From positions 1 to 42,471 of the forward strand of contig NZ_JBBMFK010000031.1 in assembly GCF_040096055.1 (NCBI RefSeq): 42,471 bases of DNA, read 5' to 3'. Position 1 is the first letter of the stretch. Each line of letters begins with the position of its first letter. The DNA comes from Pseudoflavonifractor intestinihominis. GTDB lineage: Bacteria; Bacillota; Clostridia; Oscillospirales; Oscillospiraceae. Position numbers and translations under genes: made by a program. The notes below the pieces were generated by a model. It ran no database searches. It was given only the letters and a program-made list of their open reading frames with translations, and was not told the origin of the DNA. Positions 16,625 through 25,086 of the stretch are shown here, piece after piece.

Positions 16625-17122
16625 ATGGCAGAGGAATTGACGTTCCGGTTCGCCGAGGAGGCGGACGCGGGGACCATTCTGTCGTTTATCAAAGGGCTGG
16701 CGGAGTATGAAAAGATGTCCGACCAGGTGGTGGCCACAGAGGAGCTGCTCCGGGAATGGATCTTCCAGAAGGGAAAGGCGGAGGTCCTTTTTGCCGTCAA
16801 GGACGGCGGGGAGATCGGCTTCGCCCTGTTCTTCCATAACTTCTCCACCTTTCTGGGCCGGGCGGGACTCTATCTGGAGGACCTGTTCATTCTCCCGAAG
16901 TATCGGGGCAGGGGATACGGCCGCCGTTTTCTGAGCGAACTGGCCCGTATCGCAGTGGAACGGGGCTGCGGGAGACTGGAGTGGTACTGTCTGGACTGGA
17001 ACCAGCCCAGCATCGCGTTTTACCGCTCTCTGGGGGCGGTGCCCCTGGATGAGTGGACCACCTATCGTCTTACAGGGGATACCCTGAAGAACCTGGCCAG
17101 GCAGAGCATGCCGGAGGAGTGA
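16625..17122 (+). CDS. GNAT N-acetyltransferase, SSAT-like
   Basis: A 165-aa GNAT-fold acetyltransferase. The acetyl-CoA-binding segment LPKYRGRGYGRRFL lies at about 97-110, preceded by LYLEDLFI and followed by WYCLDWNQPSIAFYRSLGA. This layout, with EDLF before the binding loop and WNxPSIxFY after it, is that of the spermidine/spermine or thialysine N-acetyltransferase group. Polyamine acetylation is therefore a plausible activity, notable because a polyamine operon occurs later in the window, but the substrate is not proven. GAAGGAGAG precedes the ATG; the next unit starts after its stop with its own promoter. Confidence 0.85.
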   Translation: MAEELTFRFAEEADAGTILSFIKGLAEYEKMSDQVVATEELLREWIFQKGKAEVLFAVKDGGEIGFALFFHNFSTFLGRAGLYLEDLFILPKYRGRGYGRRFLSELARIAVERGCGRLEWYCLDWNQPSIAFYRSLGAVPLDEWTTYRLTGDTLKNLARQSMPEE

Positions 17123-17129
17123 GGGCGTC

Positions 17130-17158
17130 TTGCGCTTGCCAAATAAATCTGGTAAACT
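17130..17158 (+). promoter_or_regulatory. Promoter of the ECF S-component gene
   Basis: TTGCGC at 17130-17135 and TAAACT at 17153-17158 with a 17-nt spacer. It would start transcription near 17165, giving a leader of about 120 nt before the coding region. Confidence 0.55.
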
Positions 17159-17164
17159 CTGAGT

Positions 17165-17287
17165 GGGAAGACCGGAATCCCCGTCGGTGGATACCGGCCC
17201 CGCAGCGCTGCGGCGGAACACACTGCCGCAGCAAATAGATTGCCCTGCATCCCCTGACGTGGGGAGCGGGAGCAGGAGGTTTTTGAT
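17165..17287 (+). promoter_or_regulatory. Structured leader, possible riboswitch
   Basis: The 5' leader of a vitamin-type transporter gene contains GGGAA, CCGG/CCGG and AATCC elements, a CCCGC, a perfect hairpin CCGCAGCGCTGCGG and a second GCGG/CCGC pairing further on. The order GGGAA...AATCC...CCGC recalls part of the cobalamin riboswitch core, but I cannot match the whole consensus. A second possibility is a leader for another vitamin. Low confidence. Confidence 0.3.
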
Positions 17288-17929
17288 ATGTCAAGTGGAA
17301 AGAAAACCAACACCAGCCGCAGTGTGCGGTACCTTGTCCAGCTGGCCGTCCTGGTGGCCATCCTGCTGCTATTGGAATTTACCGGAATCGGGATGATCAA
17401 GACCCCGTTTCTGGAATTTACCATTATGCAGGTGCCCGTCATCATTGGTGCAATTGTGCTGGGCCCGGCAGCGGGCGCCACGCTGGGCGGCGTGTTCGGG
17501 CTGCTGTCCTTCTGGGAGTGCTTCGGCAAGAGCGCCTTCGGCGTTACTCTGATGGGCATCAGTCCGGTGGGCACCTTCCTGACCTGCGTGCCCACCCGGA
17601 TCCTGATGGGCCTGTTCTGCGGCCTCATCTTCAAGGGCCTGAGCAGGGTGGACAGGACCCGGCCCCAGCTGATCGCCTTCGGCGGCTCCAGCCTGGCCGG
17701 TTCACTGCTGAATACCGCGTTGTTTACCGGCGTACTCACTGCTGCTTTCTATAACACCGACTACATTCAGGGCATTGCCCAGGGGTTTGCCGACAGCACC
17801 GGCCTGGAGATGAATCCCTTCCTGTTTGTGGCCCTGTTTGTAGGTGTCCAGGGGGTACTGGAGGCGCTGATCTCCACTGTCGCAGGTACCGCCATCTCCC
17901 GTGCTCTGTACCGCACGCTGAACCACTGA
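17288..17929 (+). CDS. ECF transporter S component (substrate-binding membrane protein)
   Basis: A 213-aa integral membrane protein with about six hydrophobic segments. The pattern LEFTIMQVPVIIGAIVLGPAAG at about residue 37 followed by GGVFGLLSF matches ECF-family S components, which capture a vitamin and hand it to a shared energising module encoded elsewhere. The substrate is unclear; the divergent S-component subfamilies cannot be told apart from this view, although a leader that may be a riboswitch hints at a vitamin. GGAGG precedes the ATG. A terminator follows at once. Confidence 0.82.
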   Translation: MSSGKKTNTSRSVRYLVQLAVLVAILLLLEFTGIGMIKTPFLEFTIMQVPVIIGAIVLGPAAGATLGGVFGLLSFWECFGKSAFGVTLMGISPVGTFLTCVPTRILMGLFCGLIFKGLSRVDRTRPQLIAFGGSSLAGSLLNTALFTGVLTAAFYNTDYIQGIAQGFADSTGLEMNPFLFVALFVGVQGVLEALISTVAGTAISRALYRTLNH

Positions 17930-17934
17930 GCGCA

Positions 17935-17974
17935 AAAGGTCCGCGCCCTGTATCCCAGGGTGCGGGCCTTTTTG
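17935..17974 (+). terminator. Terminator after the ECF S-component gene
   Basis: AAAGGTCCGCGCCCTG pairs with CAGGGTGCGGGCCTTT around the loop TATC, with one bulge, followed by TT. Six nt after the stop codon. Confidence 0.82.
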
Positions 17975-18029
17975 GCAAATTACCGTTTTGCGTGGGAAAA
18001 GCGATGAACGGATTGATGCAATTCTGGTC

Positions 18030-18058
18030 TTGCAATATTGCATATTGCCGCCTATAAT
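18030..18058 (+). promoter_or_regulatory. Promoter of the aminotransferase gene
   Basis: TTGCAA at 18030-18035 and TATAAT at 18053-18058 with a 17-nt spacer. A 10-bp perfect palindrome GCAATATTGC overlaps the -35 at 18032-18041 and could be an operator. Confidence 0.8.
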
Positions 18059-18094
18059 AACTCTAGTTAAGCCTGAATTGGGAGGAGATCCACT

Positions 18095-19285
18095 GTGAAA
18101 GAACTGTCCCGTATTGCAAGCGCCGTCCAGGCGTCTACCACCATGGCGATCGACAGCATGTTCAAGCAGATGAAGGCGGACGGCATTGACGTCATCGGCT
18201 TTGCCGCCGGTGAGCCGGACTTCAACACCCCGGATGAGATCAAGGCCGCAGGCATCGCCGCCATTGAGAACAACAACACTCGGTACACCCCCGCCCGCGG
18301 CACTGTGGAGCTGCGTCAGGCCGTGTGCGACCGGATGAAGGCGGACTGCGGTGTGGAATACACCCCCAGCCAGGTGGTGGTGGCCAGCGGCGCCAAGCAC
18401 GCCGTCTATATCGCGCTGAGAGCGGTCATCAACCCCGGCGATGAGGTCATCCTCCCCGGGCCCTACTGGGTCAGCTATCTGGAGCTGATCAAGATCATGG
18501 GCGGCGTCCCTGTGGTGGTCACCGCCACGGAGGAGGAGCACTTCAAGCTCTCCGCAGACAAGCTGGCCGCCGCCATCACCCCCAAGACCAAGGCGCTCAT
18601 CCTCAACAACCCCTCCAACCCCACCGGCATGCTGTACGGCAGGGAGGAGCTGCAGGCCATCGCTGACCTGTGCGTCAAGCACGACCTCTATGTGATCGAC
18701 GATGAGATCTACTACAGCCTGGTCTATGATAACCGGAAGTTCGTCAGTCTGGCCTCTCTGGGCGATGAGATCAAGGAGCGCACCATTCTGGTCAACGGCG
18801 TCTCCAAGTCTTACGCCATGACCGGCTGGCGTATCGGCTACGCCTGCGCCAGCGAGCCTGTGGCCACCGTAATGGCCAACTACATCAGCCACTCCACCGG
18901 CTCTCCCTGCGCCATCTCTCAGAAGGCCGCCCTGGCCGCGCTGAACGGCCCCCAGGAGAAGGTGGAGACCATGCGTCAGGCCTTTGAGGCCCGCCGCAAC
19001 GCCATGGTGGAGGGCATCAACGCCATTCCCGGCGTGAGCTGCATTACCCCCGAGGGCGCCTTCTACGTGATGATGAACCTGAAGGACATCCTGGGCAAGA
19101 CCCTCCACGGCGTCAAGGTGGAGACTGCCGATGATTTTGCCGCGCTCTTCCTGAAGGAGGGCCTGGTGGCGGTGGTGCCTGGCACCGGGTTCGGCGCGCC
19201 CGGCTTTGTCCGCTGGTCCTATGCCGCCTCTATGGAGAGCATCCAGGAGGGCCTGCGCCGTCTGCGCAAGTTCCTGACGGAATAA
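18095..19285 (+). CDS. Class I aspartate-type aminotransferase
   Basis: A 396-aa fold type I PLP enzyme of the AspB/AAT-Ib group. Visible features: FAAGEPDFNTPDEI near residue 36, NNPSNPTGM at about 170, YDDEIYYSL-like aspartate region, and the PLP lysine in NGVSKSYAMTGWRIGYA at about 235. It interconverts amino and 2-oxo acids, most likely aspartate and glutamate. Monocistronic or cotranscribed with purB is not certain, because a possible terminator lies between them. GGGAGGAG precedes the GTG start. Confidence 0.92.
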   Translation: MKELSRIASAVQASTTMAIDSMFKQMKADGIDVIGFAAGEPDFNTPDEIKAAGIAAIENNNTRYTPARGTVELRQAVCDRMKADCGVEYTPSQVVVASGAKHAVYIALRAVINPGDEVILPGPYWVSYLELIKIMGGVPVVVTATEEEHFKLSADKLAAAITPKTKALILNNPSNPTGMLYGREELQAIADLCVKHDLYVIDDEIYYSLVYDNRKFVSLASLGDEIKERTILVNGVSKSYAMTGWRIGYACASEPVATVMANYISHSTGSPCAISQKAALAALNGPQEKVETMRQAFEARRNAMVEGINAIPGVSCITPEGAFYVMMNLKDILGKTLHGVKVETADDFAALFLKEGLVAVVPGTGFGAPGFVRWSYAASMESIQEGLRRLRKFLTE

Positions 19286-19342
19286 ACATATTTCTGCTGC
19301 GGGGAGAGGCCCTGCTCCACACCGGATTTCCTCGGTTCGCCG

Positions 19343-19374
19343 GCGGAGCGGGACTTGTCCCCGCTGCTTTTTTG
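19343..19374 (+). terminator. Probable terminator before purB
   Basis: AGCGGGAC and GTCCCCGCT form a stem with one bulge and a very short loop, followed by a T run. It would separate the aminotransferase gene from purB. Confidence 0.5.
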
Positions 19375-19430
19375 TGGTATCCTAAAGGTACTTTGAGTCT
19401 GTCCCAAAAACCAAGAAAAAGAGGTCGCAT

Positions 19431-20870
19431 ATGAGTAACAAAGCTGTTTACGAGAGCCCGCTCTCTTCCCGCTATGCCAGCGATGAGATGCAGTATATCT
19501 TCTCGCCGGACAAGAAATTCTCCACCTGGCGCCGCCTGTGGGTGGCCCTGGCCAGAGCCGAGATGGAGCTGGGCCTGCCTGTGACCCAGGACCAGATCGA
19601 CGAGATGGAGGCCCATCTCACGGATATCGACTACGACTCCGCCGCCCGGTGGGAGAGCAAGCTCCGCCACGACGTGATGGCTCATATCCACGCCTGGGGC
19701 GAGCAGTGCCCCAAGGCCATGCCCATCATCCACCTGGGCGCCACCAGCTGCTACGTGGGCGACAACACCGATGTGATCCTGATGCGGGAGGCCCTGGAGT
19801 TGGTGCGGGACAAGCTGGTGCGGGTGCTGCATGCTCTCGCCCTGTTTGCCGACAAGTATAAGGCCCTGCCCACCCTGGGCTTCACCCACTTCCAGCCCGC
19901 CCAGCTGGTGACGGTAGGGAAGCGGGCCACCCTGTGGATGAACGAGCTGCTGATGGACCTGGAGGAGGTGGAGCACCGGATTGGCAGTCTGAAGCTGCTG
20001 GGCTCCAAGGGCACCACCGGCACCCAGGCTAGCTTCCTGGAGCTCTTTGAGGGCGACCACGAGAAGGTCAAGGAGCTGGAGCGCAAGATTGCCCGGGAAA
20101 TGGGCTTTGAGGCGGTGACGCCCGTCTCCGGCCAGACCTATTCCAGAAAGATGGACTATATGGTGCTCTCCACTCTGTCCGGCATTGCCCAGTCCGCCAG
20201 CAAGTTTGCCACCGACATGCGCCTGCTCTGCCACCTGAAAGAGGTGGAGGAGCCCTTTGAGAAGAACCAGATCGGCTCTTCCGCCATGCCCTACAAGCGC
20301 AACCCCATGCGCTGTGAGCGCATCTGCTCTCTGGCCCGCTATGTGATGGCCGACGCCCTCAATCCCTCCATTACCGCCGCCACCCAGTGGTTTGAGCGTA
20401 CCCTGGACGACTCCGCCAACAAGCGGCTCTCGGTGCCCGAGGCCTTCCTGGCGGTGGACGCCATCCTGAATATCTATGTCAACGTGGCCTCCGGCCTGGT
20501 GGTCCATGAGAAGGTGATCGAGCGCCATGTAATGGAGGAGCTGCCCTTCATGGCCAGCGAGAACATCATGATGGACGCGGTGAAGCGGGGCGGCAACCGT
20601 CAGGATCTCCACGAGCGCATCCGCGTGCTCTCCCAGGAGGCCGGACGGAATGTGAAGGACCGGGGCCTGCCCAACAACCTGATCGACCTCATTTCCGAGG
20701 ACCCCATGTTCGGCATGAGCAAGGAGGAGCTAACCGTCCATCTGGAGCCCGCCCGTTATATCGGCCGCTGCCCCCAGCAGGTGGACGAGTTCCTGGCAGA
20801 GTACGTGCAGCCTGTGTTTGAGCGCTATGCTTCCGCGCTGGAAGGCAAGGATACGGAACTGAAGGTATAA
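19431..20870 (+). CDS. purB: Adenylosuccinate lyase
   Basis: A 479-aa member of the fumarase/aspartase superfamily that cleaves SAICAR and adenylosuccinate in purine synthesis. Signature SAMPYKRNPMRCER with GSS just before it (about residues 282-298), and LGATSCYVGDNTD at about 101-113 with active-site His/Thr region in FTHFQPAQ. Length is normal for the family. It is followed after 50 nt by pfkA with no terminator, so the two likely share a transcript. Confidence 0.95.
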   Translation: MSNKAVYESPLSSRYASDEMQYIFSPDKKFSTWRRLWVALARAEMELGLPVTQDQIDEMEAHLTDIDYDSAARWESKLRHDVMAHIHAWGEQCPKAMPIIHLGATSCYVGDNTDVILMREALELVRDKLVRVLHALALFADKYKALPTLGFTHFQPAQLVTVGKRATLWMNELLMDLEEVEHRIGSLKLLGSKGTTGTQASFLELFEGDHEKVKELERKIAREMGFEAVTPVSGQTYSRKMDYMVLSTLSGIAQSASKFATDMRLLCHLKEVEEPFEKNQIGSSAMPYKRNPMRCERICSLARYVMADALNPSITAATQWFERTLDDSANKRLSVPEAFLAVDAILNIYVNVASGLVVHEKVIERHVMEELPFMASENIMMDAVKRGGNRQDLHERIRVLSQEAGRNVKDRGLPNNLIDLISEDPMFGMSKEELTVHLEPARYIGRCPQQVDEFLAEYVQPVFERYASALEGKDTELKV

Positions 20871-20920
20871 AACCGGGGAAACAGATTCCCCACACTTACA
20901 AGTAACAGGAGGTCTTTCCT

Positions 20921-21919
20921 ATGAAAAGTGCAGTGAAACGCATCGGTGTCCTCACCAGCGGCGGCGACGCCCCGGGCATGAACGCCGCAATCCGCTCTGT
21001 TGTCCGCGCCTCGATGCACATGGGAATCGAGTGCCTGGGTATCCGCCGGGGCTTCAACGGCCTCATTACCGGAGACATCACCTCTATGGACTTTGTCCAG
21101 ACCAGCGGTCTGATCGGCCGGGGCGGCACGGTGCTCTACACCGCCCGCAGCGAGGAGTTCAAGACGGATGAGGGCCGCAAGAAGGCCGCCAACACCTGCA
21201 AGCTCTTCGGCCTGGAGGGCATCGTGGGCATCGGCGGCGACGGCACTTACCGGGGCCTGCTGGAGTTCTCCAACCAGGAGGGCGTGGCCGTTGTCGGCGT
21301 TCCCGGCACCATTGACAACGACATCGCCTGCACAGAGTACACCATCGGCTACGATACCGCCTGCAATACCGCGCTGGAGGCCATTGACCGCCTGAAGGAC
21401 ACCATGCAGTCCCATGAGCGCTGCTCCGTGGTAGAGGTCATGGGCCGCCATGCCGGTCACCTGGCGCTCTACGTAGGCGTGGCCTGCGGCGCCACCGCTG
21501 TGCTGATCCCTGAGAAGAAGATCGACTTTGAGCGTGACGTGGTGGAGCCCATCCGTGCCGCCCGTCTGGCCGGCCGTACTCACTTCATGGTGATCGTGGC
21601 CGAGGGCGTGGGAAGCTCCTATGATGTAGCCGCAAAGATCAAGGAATACACCGGCCTGGACCCCCGCGTGACTGTTCTTGGCCATGTCCAGCGCGGCGGC
21701 TCGCCCTCTGCCCGCGACCGGATGGAGGCAACTTACATGGGCTACAACGCAGTGGAACTGCTGGCCCAGGGCAAGACCAACCGGGTGGTTGCCATGCAGA
21801 AGGGCGCCTATGTGGACTACGACATCAACGAGGCGTTGGCCATGAAGAAGGGCATTGACGAGCGTGTTTACACCGTCCTGCGTGCCCTGATCGGCGCTGA
21901 GGATAAGCTCAATATCTGA
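20921..21919 (+). CDS. pfkA: ATP-dependent 6-phosphofructokinase
   Basis: A 332-aa PfkA of the ATP type: LTSGGDAPGMNAAIR at the start, GGDGTYRG at about 107 (Gly rather than Asp after GGD indicates ATP), PGTIDNDI at about 130, and MGRHAGHLAL at about 176. It commits glucose to glycolysis. The PPi-dependent counterpart is encoded convergently just downstream, so the cell has two routes for the same step. AGGAGGT precedes the ATG; two hairpins at 21927-22026 end it. Confidence 0.95.
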   Translation: MKSAVKRIGVLTSGGDAPGMNAAIRSVVRASMHMGIECLGIRRGFNGLITGDITSMDFVQTSGLIGRGGTVLYTARSEEFKTDEGRKKAANTCKLFGLEGIVGIGGDGTYRGLLEFSNQEGVAVVGVPGTIDNDIACTEYTIGYDTACNTALEAIDRLKDTMQSHERCSVVEVMGRHAGHLALYVGVACGATAVLIPEKKIDFERDVVEPIRAARLAGRTHFMVIVAEGVGSSYDVAAKIKEYTGLDPRVTVLGHVQRGGSPSARDRMEATYMGYNAVELLAQGKTNRVVAMQKGAYVDYDINEALAMKKGIDERVYTVLRALIGAEDKLNI

Positions 21920-21926
21920 TATACAT

Positions 21927-21963
21927 AAAAAATCCGGGAGGCCGCATGCCTCCCGGATTTTTT
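21927..21963 (+). terminator. Terminator of pfkA
   Basis: AAAAAATCCGGGAGGC with its complement, loop CGCAT, followed by a T run. It ends the purB-pfkA unit. Confidence 0.9.
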
Positions 21964-21984
21964 ATGCAGAGAAAAAGATATCTA

Positions 21985-22026
21985 AAAAGCGCGCCCCGCC
22001 GCAGCAATGCGGCGGGGCGCGCTTTT
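21985..22026. terminator. Second terminator, mainly for pfp
   Basis: An 18-bp very GC-rich stem from AAAAGCGCGCCCCGCCGC and its complement with a 6-nt loop, ending in a T run on both strands. On the minus strand it closes the pfp gene. Confidence 0.85.
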
Positions 22027-22046
22027 GCACTGAATGAAATCAGCGA

Positions 22047-23291
22047 TTACATCTCGGTGGTGAGAACCTTCTTCAGCTTGGCGAAGCGGGGGAGGGAGTT
22101 CTCCTGGGGCACCTTCAGCTCGCCCTGAATGAGGGGCAGAACATAGTCGATGAAGGGCTGCTCAATGCCGTTGCCCTCGGCGTTGATCCACTCACGGGGC
22201 ACCTTCTTCTCGAAGTTGGCGCAGATGTCCAGGGGCTCCAGGACGGTCTCGCAGGTGTAGTTGTTGCCGTCGCGGGTGCACTTGAAGGCAACCATCTTGT
22301 CGGTCTCACCGGCAACAGCGGCCTCAACAGCGGCCTTACCGGCCATATAGGCCTCCTCGATGTCGCGGGCGGAAGCGCCGTGAGAAGCGCAGCGCTGGAG
22401 CAGAGAGAGCTCGATGCCACGGACCTTGGCGCCGGTCTTCTCCTTGATGATCTGGGCCAGCATGGCAGCCAGACCGCCCAGCTGAGCGTGACCGAAACCG
22501 TCGGTAGCGGAGGTCTTGGCCTCGGAGACGAAGCTGCCGTCAGCATAGTGAATGCCCTCGGACACGGCCACCATGCACTTGCCGGTCTTGTTGTAGATGG
22601 CGGTCACGTCAGCGATGAACTTGTCCATGTCGAAGTCCACCTCGGGGAGGTAGATGAGGTCGGGACCATAGCCAGCCCAGGTAGCCAGGGCGGCGGAGCC
22701 GGCCAGCCAGCCGGCGTGACGGCCCATGATCTCCACCACGGTCACCATGCCGGTGTCGTACACGTGGGCATCGCGGTGGACCTCCATGCAGGAGGTGGCG
22801 ATGAACTTGGCGGCAGAGGCGAAGCCGGGGCAGTGGTCAGTGCCGTTGAGGTCGTTGTCGATGGTCTTGGGCACGCCCATCACGCGGCACTCATAGCCCA
22901 CCTTCTGCATGTACTTGGAGATCTTGTTGCAGGTGTCCATGGAGTCGTTGCCGCCGTTATAGAAGAAATAGCGGACGTCATACTTCTTGAAGATCTCAAG
23001 AATGCGCTTGTAGTCGGTGTCGTCCACATCGGGATCGGCCAGCTTGTAGCGGCAGGAACCCAGAGCGGAGGAGGGGGTGTACCGCATGAGCTTCAGCTCC
23101 TCGCGGTCCTCCTGAGCCATGTCGTACAGCTTGTCGTCCAGAACGCCCTTGATGCCGTGAGCGGCACCCAGCACCCGAGTGATGGAGCCGGAATCCAGGG
23201 CGGTCTCAATTACGCCCAGAGCGCTGGAGTTGATAACCGCGGTGGGGCCACCAGACTGGCCAATGATGCAAGCGCCTTTCAGTTCGCTCAT
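22047..23291 (-). CDS. pfp: PPi-dependent 6-phosphofructokinase
   Basis: A 414-aa phosphofructokinase of the PPi type. The decisive positions are GGNDSMD (Asp where ATP enzymes have Gly) at about 113 and PKTIDNDL (Lys where ATP enzymes have Gly) at about 140; MGRHAGWLAG follows at about 189. It uses pyrophosphate, reversibly, to phosphorylate fructose 6-phosphate, saving ATP in an anaerobe. Convergent with pfkA and divergent from fba; a promoter TTGATA-17-TAGAAT on the minus strand drives it from 23394-23366. Confidence 0.93.
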   Translation of the reverse strand: MSELKGACIIGQSGGPTAVINSSALGVIETALDSGSITRVLGAAHGIKGVLDDKLYDMAQEDREELKLMRYTPSSALGSCRYKLADPDVDDTDYKRILEIFKKYDVRYFFYNGGNDSMDTCNKISKYMQKVGYECRVMGVPKTIDNDLNGTDHCPGFASAAKFIATSCMEVHRDAHVYDTGMVTVVEIMGRHAGWLAGSAALATWAGYGPDLIYLPEVDFDMDKFIADVTAIYNKTGKCMVAVSEGIHYADGSFVSEAKTSATDGFGHAQLGGLAAMLAQIIKEKTGAKVRGIELSLLQRCASHGASARDIEEAYMAGKAAVEAAVAGETDKMVAFKCTRDGNNYTCETVLEPLDICANFEKKVPREWINAEGNGIEQPFIDYVLPLIQGELKVPQENSLPRFAKLKKVLTTEM

Positions 23292-23365
23292 AACTTTTCT
23301 CTTCCTTTCATAATAACGGGATTTTTTTCGCTAAGGATTTGGTTAATTTTTAATTCCGCGGAAAT

Positions 23366-23410
23366 ATTCTAGCATATACTCTTGCAATTATCAATCAGAA
23401 CTGATAGAAT
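23366..23410. promoter_or_regulatory. Overlapping divergent promoters of pfp and fba
   Basis: Minus strand, for pfp: TTGATA (23394-23389), 17-nt spacer, TAGAAT (23371-23366). Plus strand, for fba: TTGCAA (23382-23387), 17-nt spacer, TAGAAT (23405-23410). The -35 elements interlock, and TATCA/TGATA and CAG/CTG arms at 23389-23406 form an inverted repeat that could bind a shared regulator. Confidence 0.78.
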
Positions 23411-23442
23411 CATGGTGCAAAATTTGAAAGGAGATGTTTCCT

Positions 23443-24411
23443 ATGGCTTTGGTCACATCTACGGAAATGTTTAAGAAGGCTTATGCCGGCGGTTACGCCA
23501 TCGGCGCCTTCAACGTCAACAACATGGAGATCGTCCAGGGCATCACCGAGGCTGCCCAGGAGCTGAAGGCTCCCGTCATCCTCCAGGTGTCCAAGGGCGC
23601 CCGCGCCTATGCCAACCACACCTACCTGGTGAAGCTGGTGGAGGCCGCTGTCATCGAGTGCCCCGACATTCCCATCGTGCTCCACCTGGACCACGGCGAC
23701 AGCTTCGAGACCTGCAAGAGCTGCATCGACGGCGGCTTTACCTCCGTCATGATCGACGCCAGCTCCAAGCCCTTCGCTGAGAACATCGAGATCACCCGCA
23801 AGGTCGTCGAGTACGCCCACGACCACGGCGTGGTGGTCGAGGCTGAGCTGGGCGCTCTGGCCGGCGTGGAGGACGAGGTCAACGTCTCTGCCGAGGATTC
23901 TCACTACACTCACCCCGACGAGGTGGAGGAGTTCGTGACCAAGACCGGCTGCGACTCCCTGGCCATCGCCATCGGCACCAGCCACGGCGCTTACAAGTTC
24001 ACTGCCGCTCAGTGCACCCGCAATGAGAAGGGCGAGCTTGTTCCCCCTCCGCTGCGCTTTGACATCCTGGACGAGGTCGTCCGCCGTCTGCCCGGCTTCC
24101 CCATCGTGCTCCACGGCTCTTCTTCCGTGCCCCAGGAGTACGTGAAGATGGTCAACCAGTACGGCGGCAAGATGCCCGACGCTGTGGGCATCCCCGAGGA
24201 GCAGCTGCGTCAGGCTGCCCGCGGCGCTGTCTGCAAGATCAACATCGACTCCGACCTGCGTCTGGCCATGACCGGTACCATCCGCAAGTTCTTTGCTGAG
24301 CACCCCGACAAGTTCGATCCCCGCGAGTACCTCAAGCCCGCCCGCGCCAACATCAAGGAGCTGGTCAAGCACAAGATCGTCAACGTGCTGGGCTGCGACG
24401 GTAAGGCCTAA
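23443..24411 (+). CDS. fba: Class II fructose-1,6-bisphosphate aldolase
   Basis: A 322-aa zinc-dependent aldolase. Visible: AIGAFNVNNME near the start, VLHLDHGDSFETC with metal His at about 80, SVMIDASSKPF, and VLHGSSSVPQEY with another ligand region at about 225. The start at 23443 has GAAAGGAG nine bases upstream; the in-frame ATG at 23434 abuts this site. It splits the product of the phosphofructokinases encoded beside it, so three consecutive glycolytic genes cluster here. Terminator at 24441-24474. Confidence 0.95.
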   Translation: MALVTSTEMFKKAYAGGYAIGAFNVNNMEIVQGITEAAQELKAPVILQVSKGARAYANHTYLVKLVEAAVIECPDIPIVLHLDHGDSFETCKSCIDGGFTSVMIDASSKPFAENIEITRKVVEYAHDHGVVVEAELGALAGVEDEVNVSAEDSHYTHPDEVEEFVTKTGCDSLAIAIGTSHGAYKFTAAQCTRNEKGELVPPPLRFDILDEVVRRLPGFPIVLHGSSSVPQEYVKMVNQYGGKMPDAVGIPEEQLRQAARGAVCKINIDSDLRLAMTGTIRKFFAEHPDKFDPREYLKPARANIKELVKHKIVNVLGCDGKA

Positions 24412-24440
24412 TCCGGGCTCTGCCACATTTCCATACACAA

Positions 24441-24474
24441 AAAAACAGGAGAGGGATTTCCCTCTCCTGTTTTT
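24441..24474 (+). terminator. Terminator of fba
   Basis: AAAAACAGGAGAGGG with its complement and loop ATTT, followed by a long T run. Confidence 0.9.
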
Positions 24475-24528
24475 TTGTGCCTCCCGGCCTGTCCACCGGC
24501 ATAGAATGGCAGGAAAGGGGAGTAGCAC

Positions 24529-25035
24529 ATGCTGATTCGGATACCATATGACCGCCGTGCTGCGGTGGCCTATGCCCATAAGTGGGCCTTCGGGCGCAAT
24601 CCCGCCTATTACGACTACGAGGAGATTGGGGGCGACTGCACCAATTTTGCCTCACAATGTCTCTTCGCCGGGACCGGCGTCATGAATTATGAGCCAGTTT
24701 ACGGCTGGTATTATATCAACGCCAACCAGAAGTCGCCGTCCTGGACAGGGGTAGAGTACTTCTTTGATTTTCTGACCAGAGCAGGGAAGAGCCCCGGACC
24801 TTTGGGGGAACTGACAACGCTGGATGGACTGATGCCGGGTGACATGGTCCAGCTCCGCTTCGGAAAGGATGTTTTCAGCCACACCCCCGTGGTGGTGGAC
24901 GTAGGCGATCCGGTCACTATGGAGAATGTTCTGGTGGCCGCCCACTCCTATGATGCGGACCGGCGGCCGCTGAGTACTTACTTCTTCCAGGAAATTCGGT
25001 TCATTCATATTCTGGGCGCGTATCAGGACATCTGA
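24529..25035 (+). CDS. Amidase-domain (Amidase_6) protein
   Basis: A 168-aa protein of the putative amidase domain, similar to NlpC/P60-like cysteine enzymes. Diagnostic: YAHKWAFGRNPAYYDYEEI, then GGDCTNFASQCLFAG with the catalytic Cys at about residue 36, and SHTPVVVDVG with the His at about 119. No signal peptide is visible, which is common for spore-related members of this family. AAAGGGGAG precedes the ATG. A role in cell wall or spore cortex metabolism is plausible; the next genes on the other strand include a cortex amidase. Confidence 0.8.
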   Translation: MLIRIPYDRRAAVAYAHKWAFGRNPAYYDYEEIGGDCTNFASQCLFAGTGVMNYEPVYGWYYINANQKSPSWTGVEYFFDFLTRAGKSPGPLGELTTLDGLMPGDMVQLRFGKDVFSHTPVVVDVGDPVTMENVLVAAHSYDADRRPLSTYFFQEIRFIHILGAYQDI

Positions 25036-25040
25036 TAAAA

Positions 25041-25077
25041 GAGGCTGGCAGTCAAAAGACTGCCAGCCTCAGCCCGC
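25041..25077. terminator. Bidirectional terminator between amidase and Xer genes
   Basis: GAGGCTGGCAGTC with its complement, loop AAAA. The minus-strand reading has a better T run (from the AAAA at 25037-25040), so it mainly ends the recombinase gene. Confidence 0.75.
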
Positions 25078-25086
25078 GTTTTTATC

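Noticed and set aside
15248..17221. A 657-codon minus-strand frame across leuB and the GNAT gene
   Set aside because: Shadow of real genes, composition typical of antisense frames.
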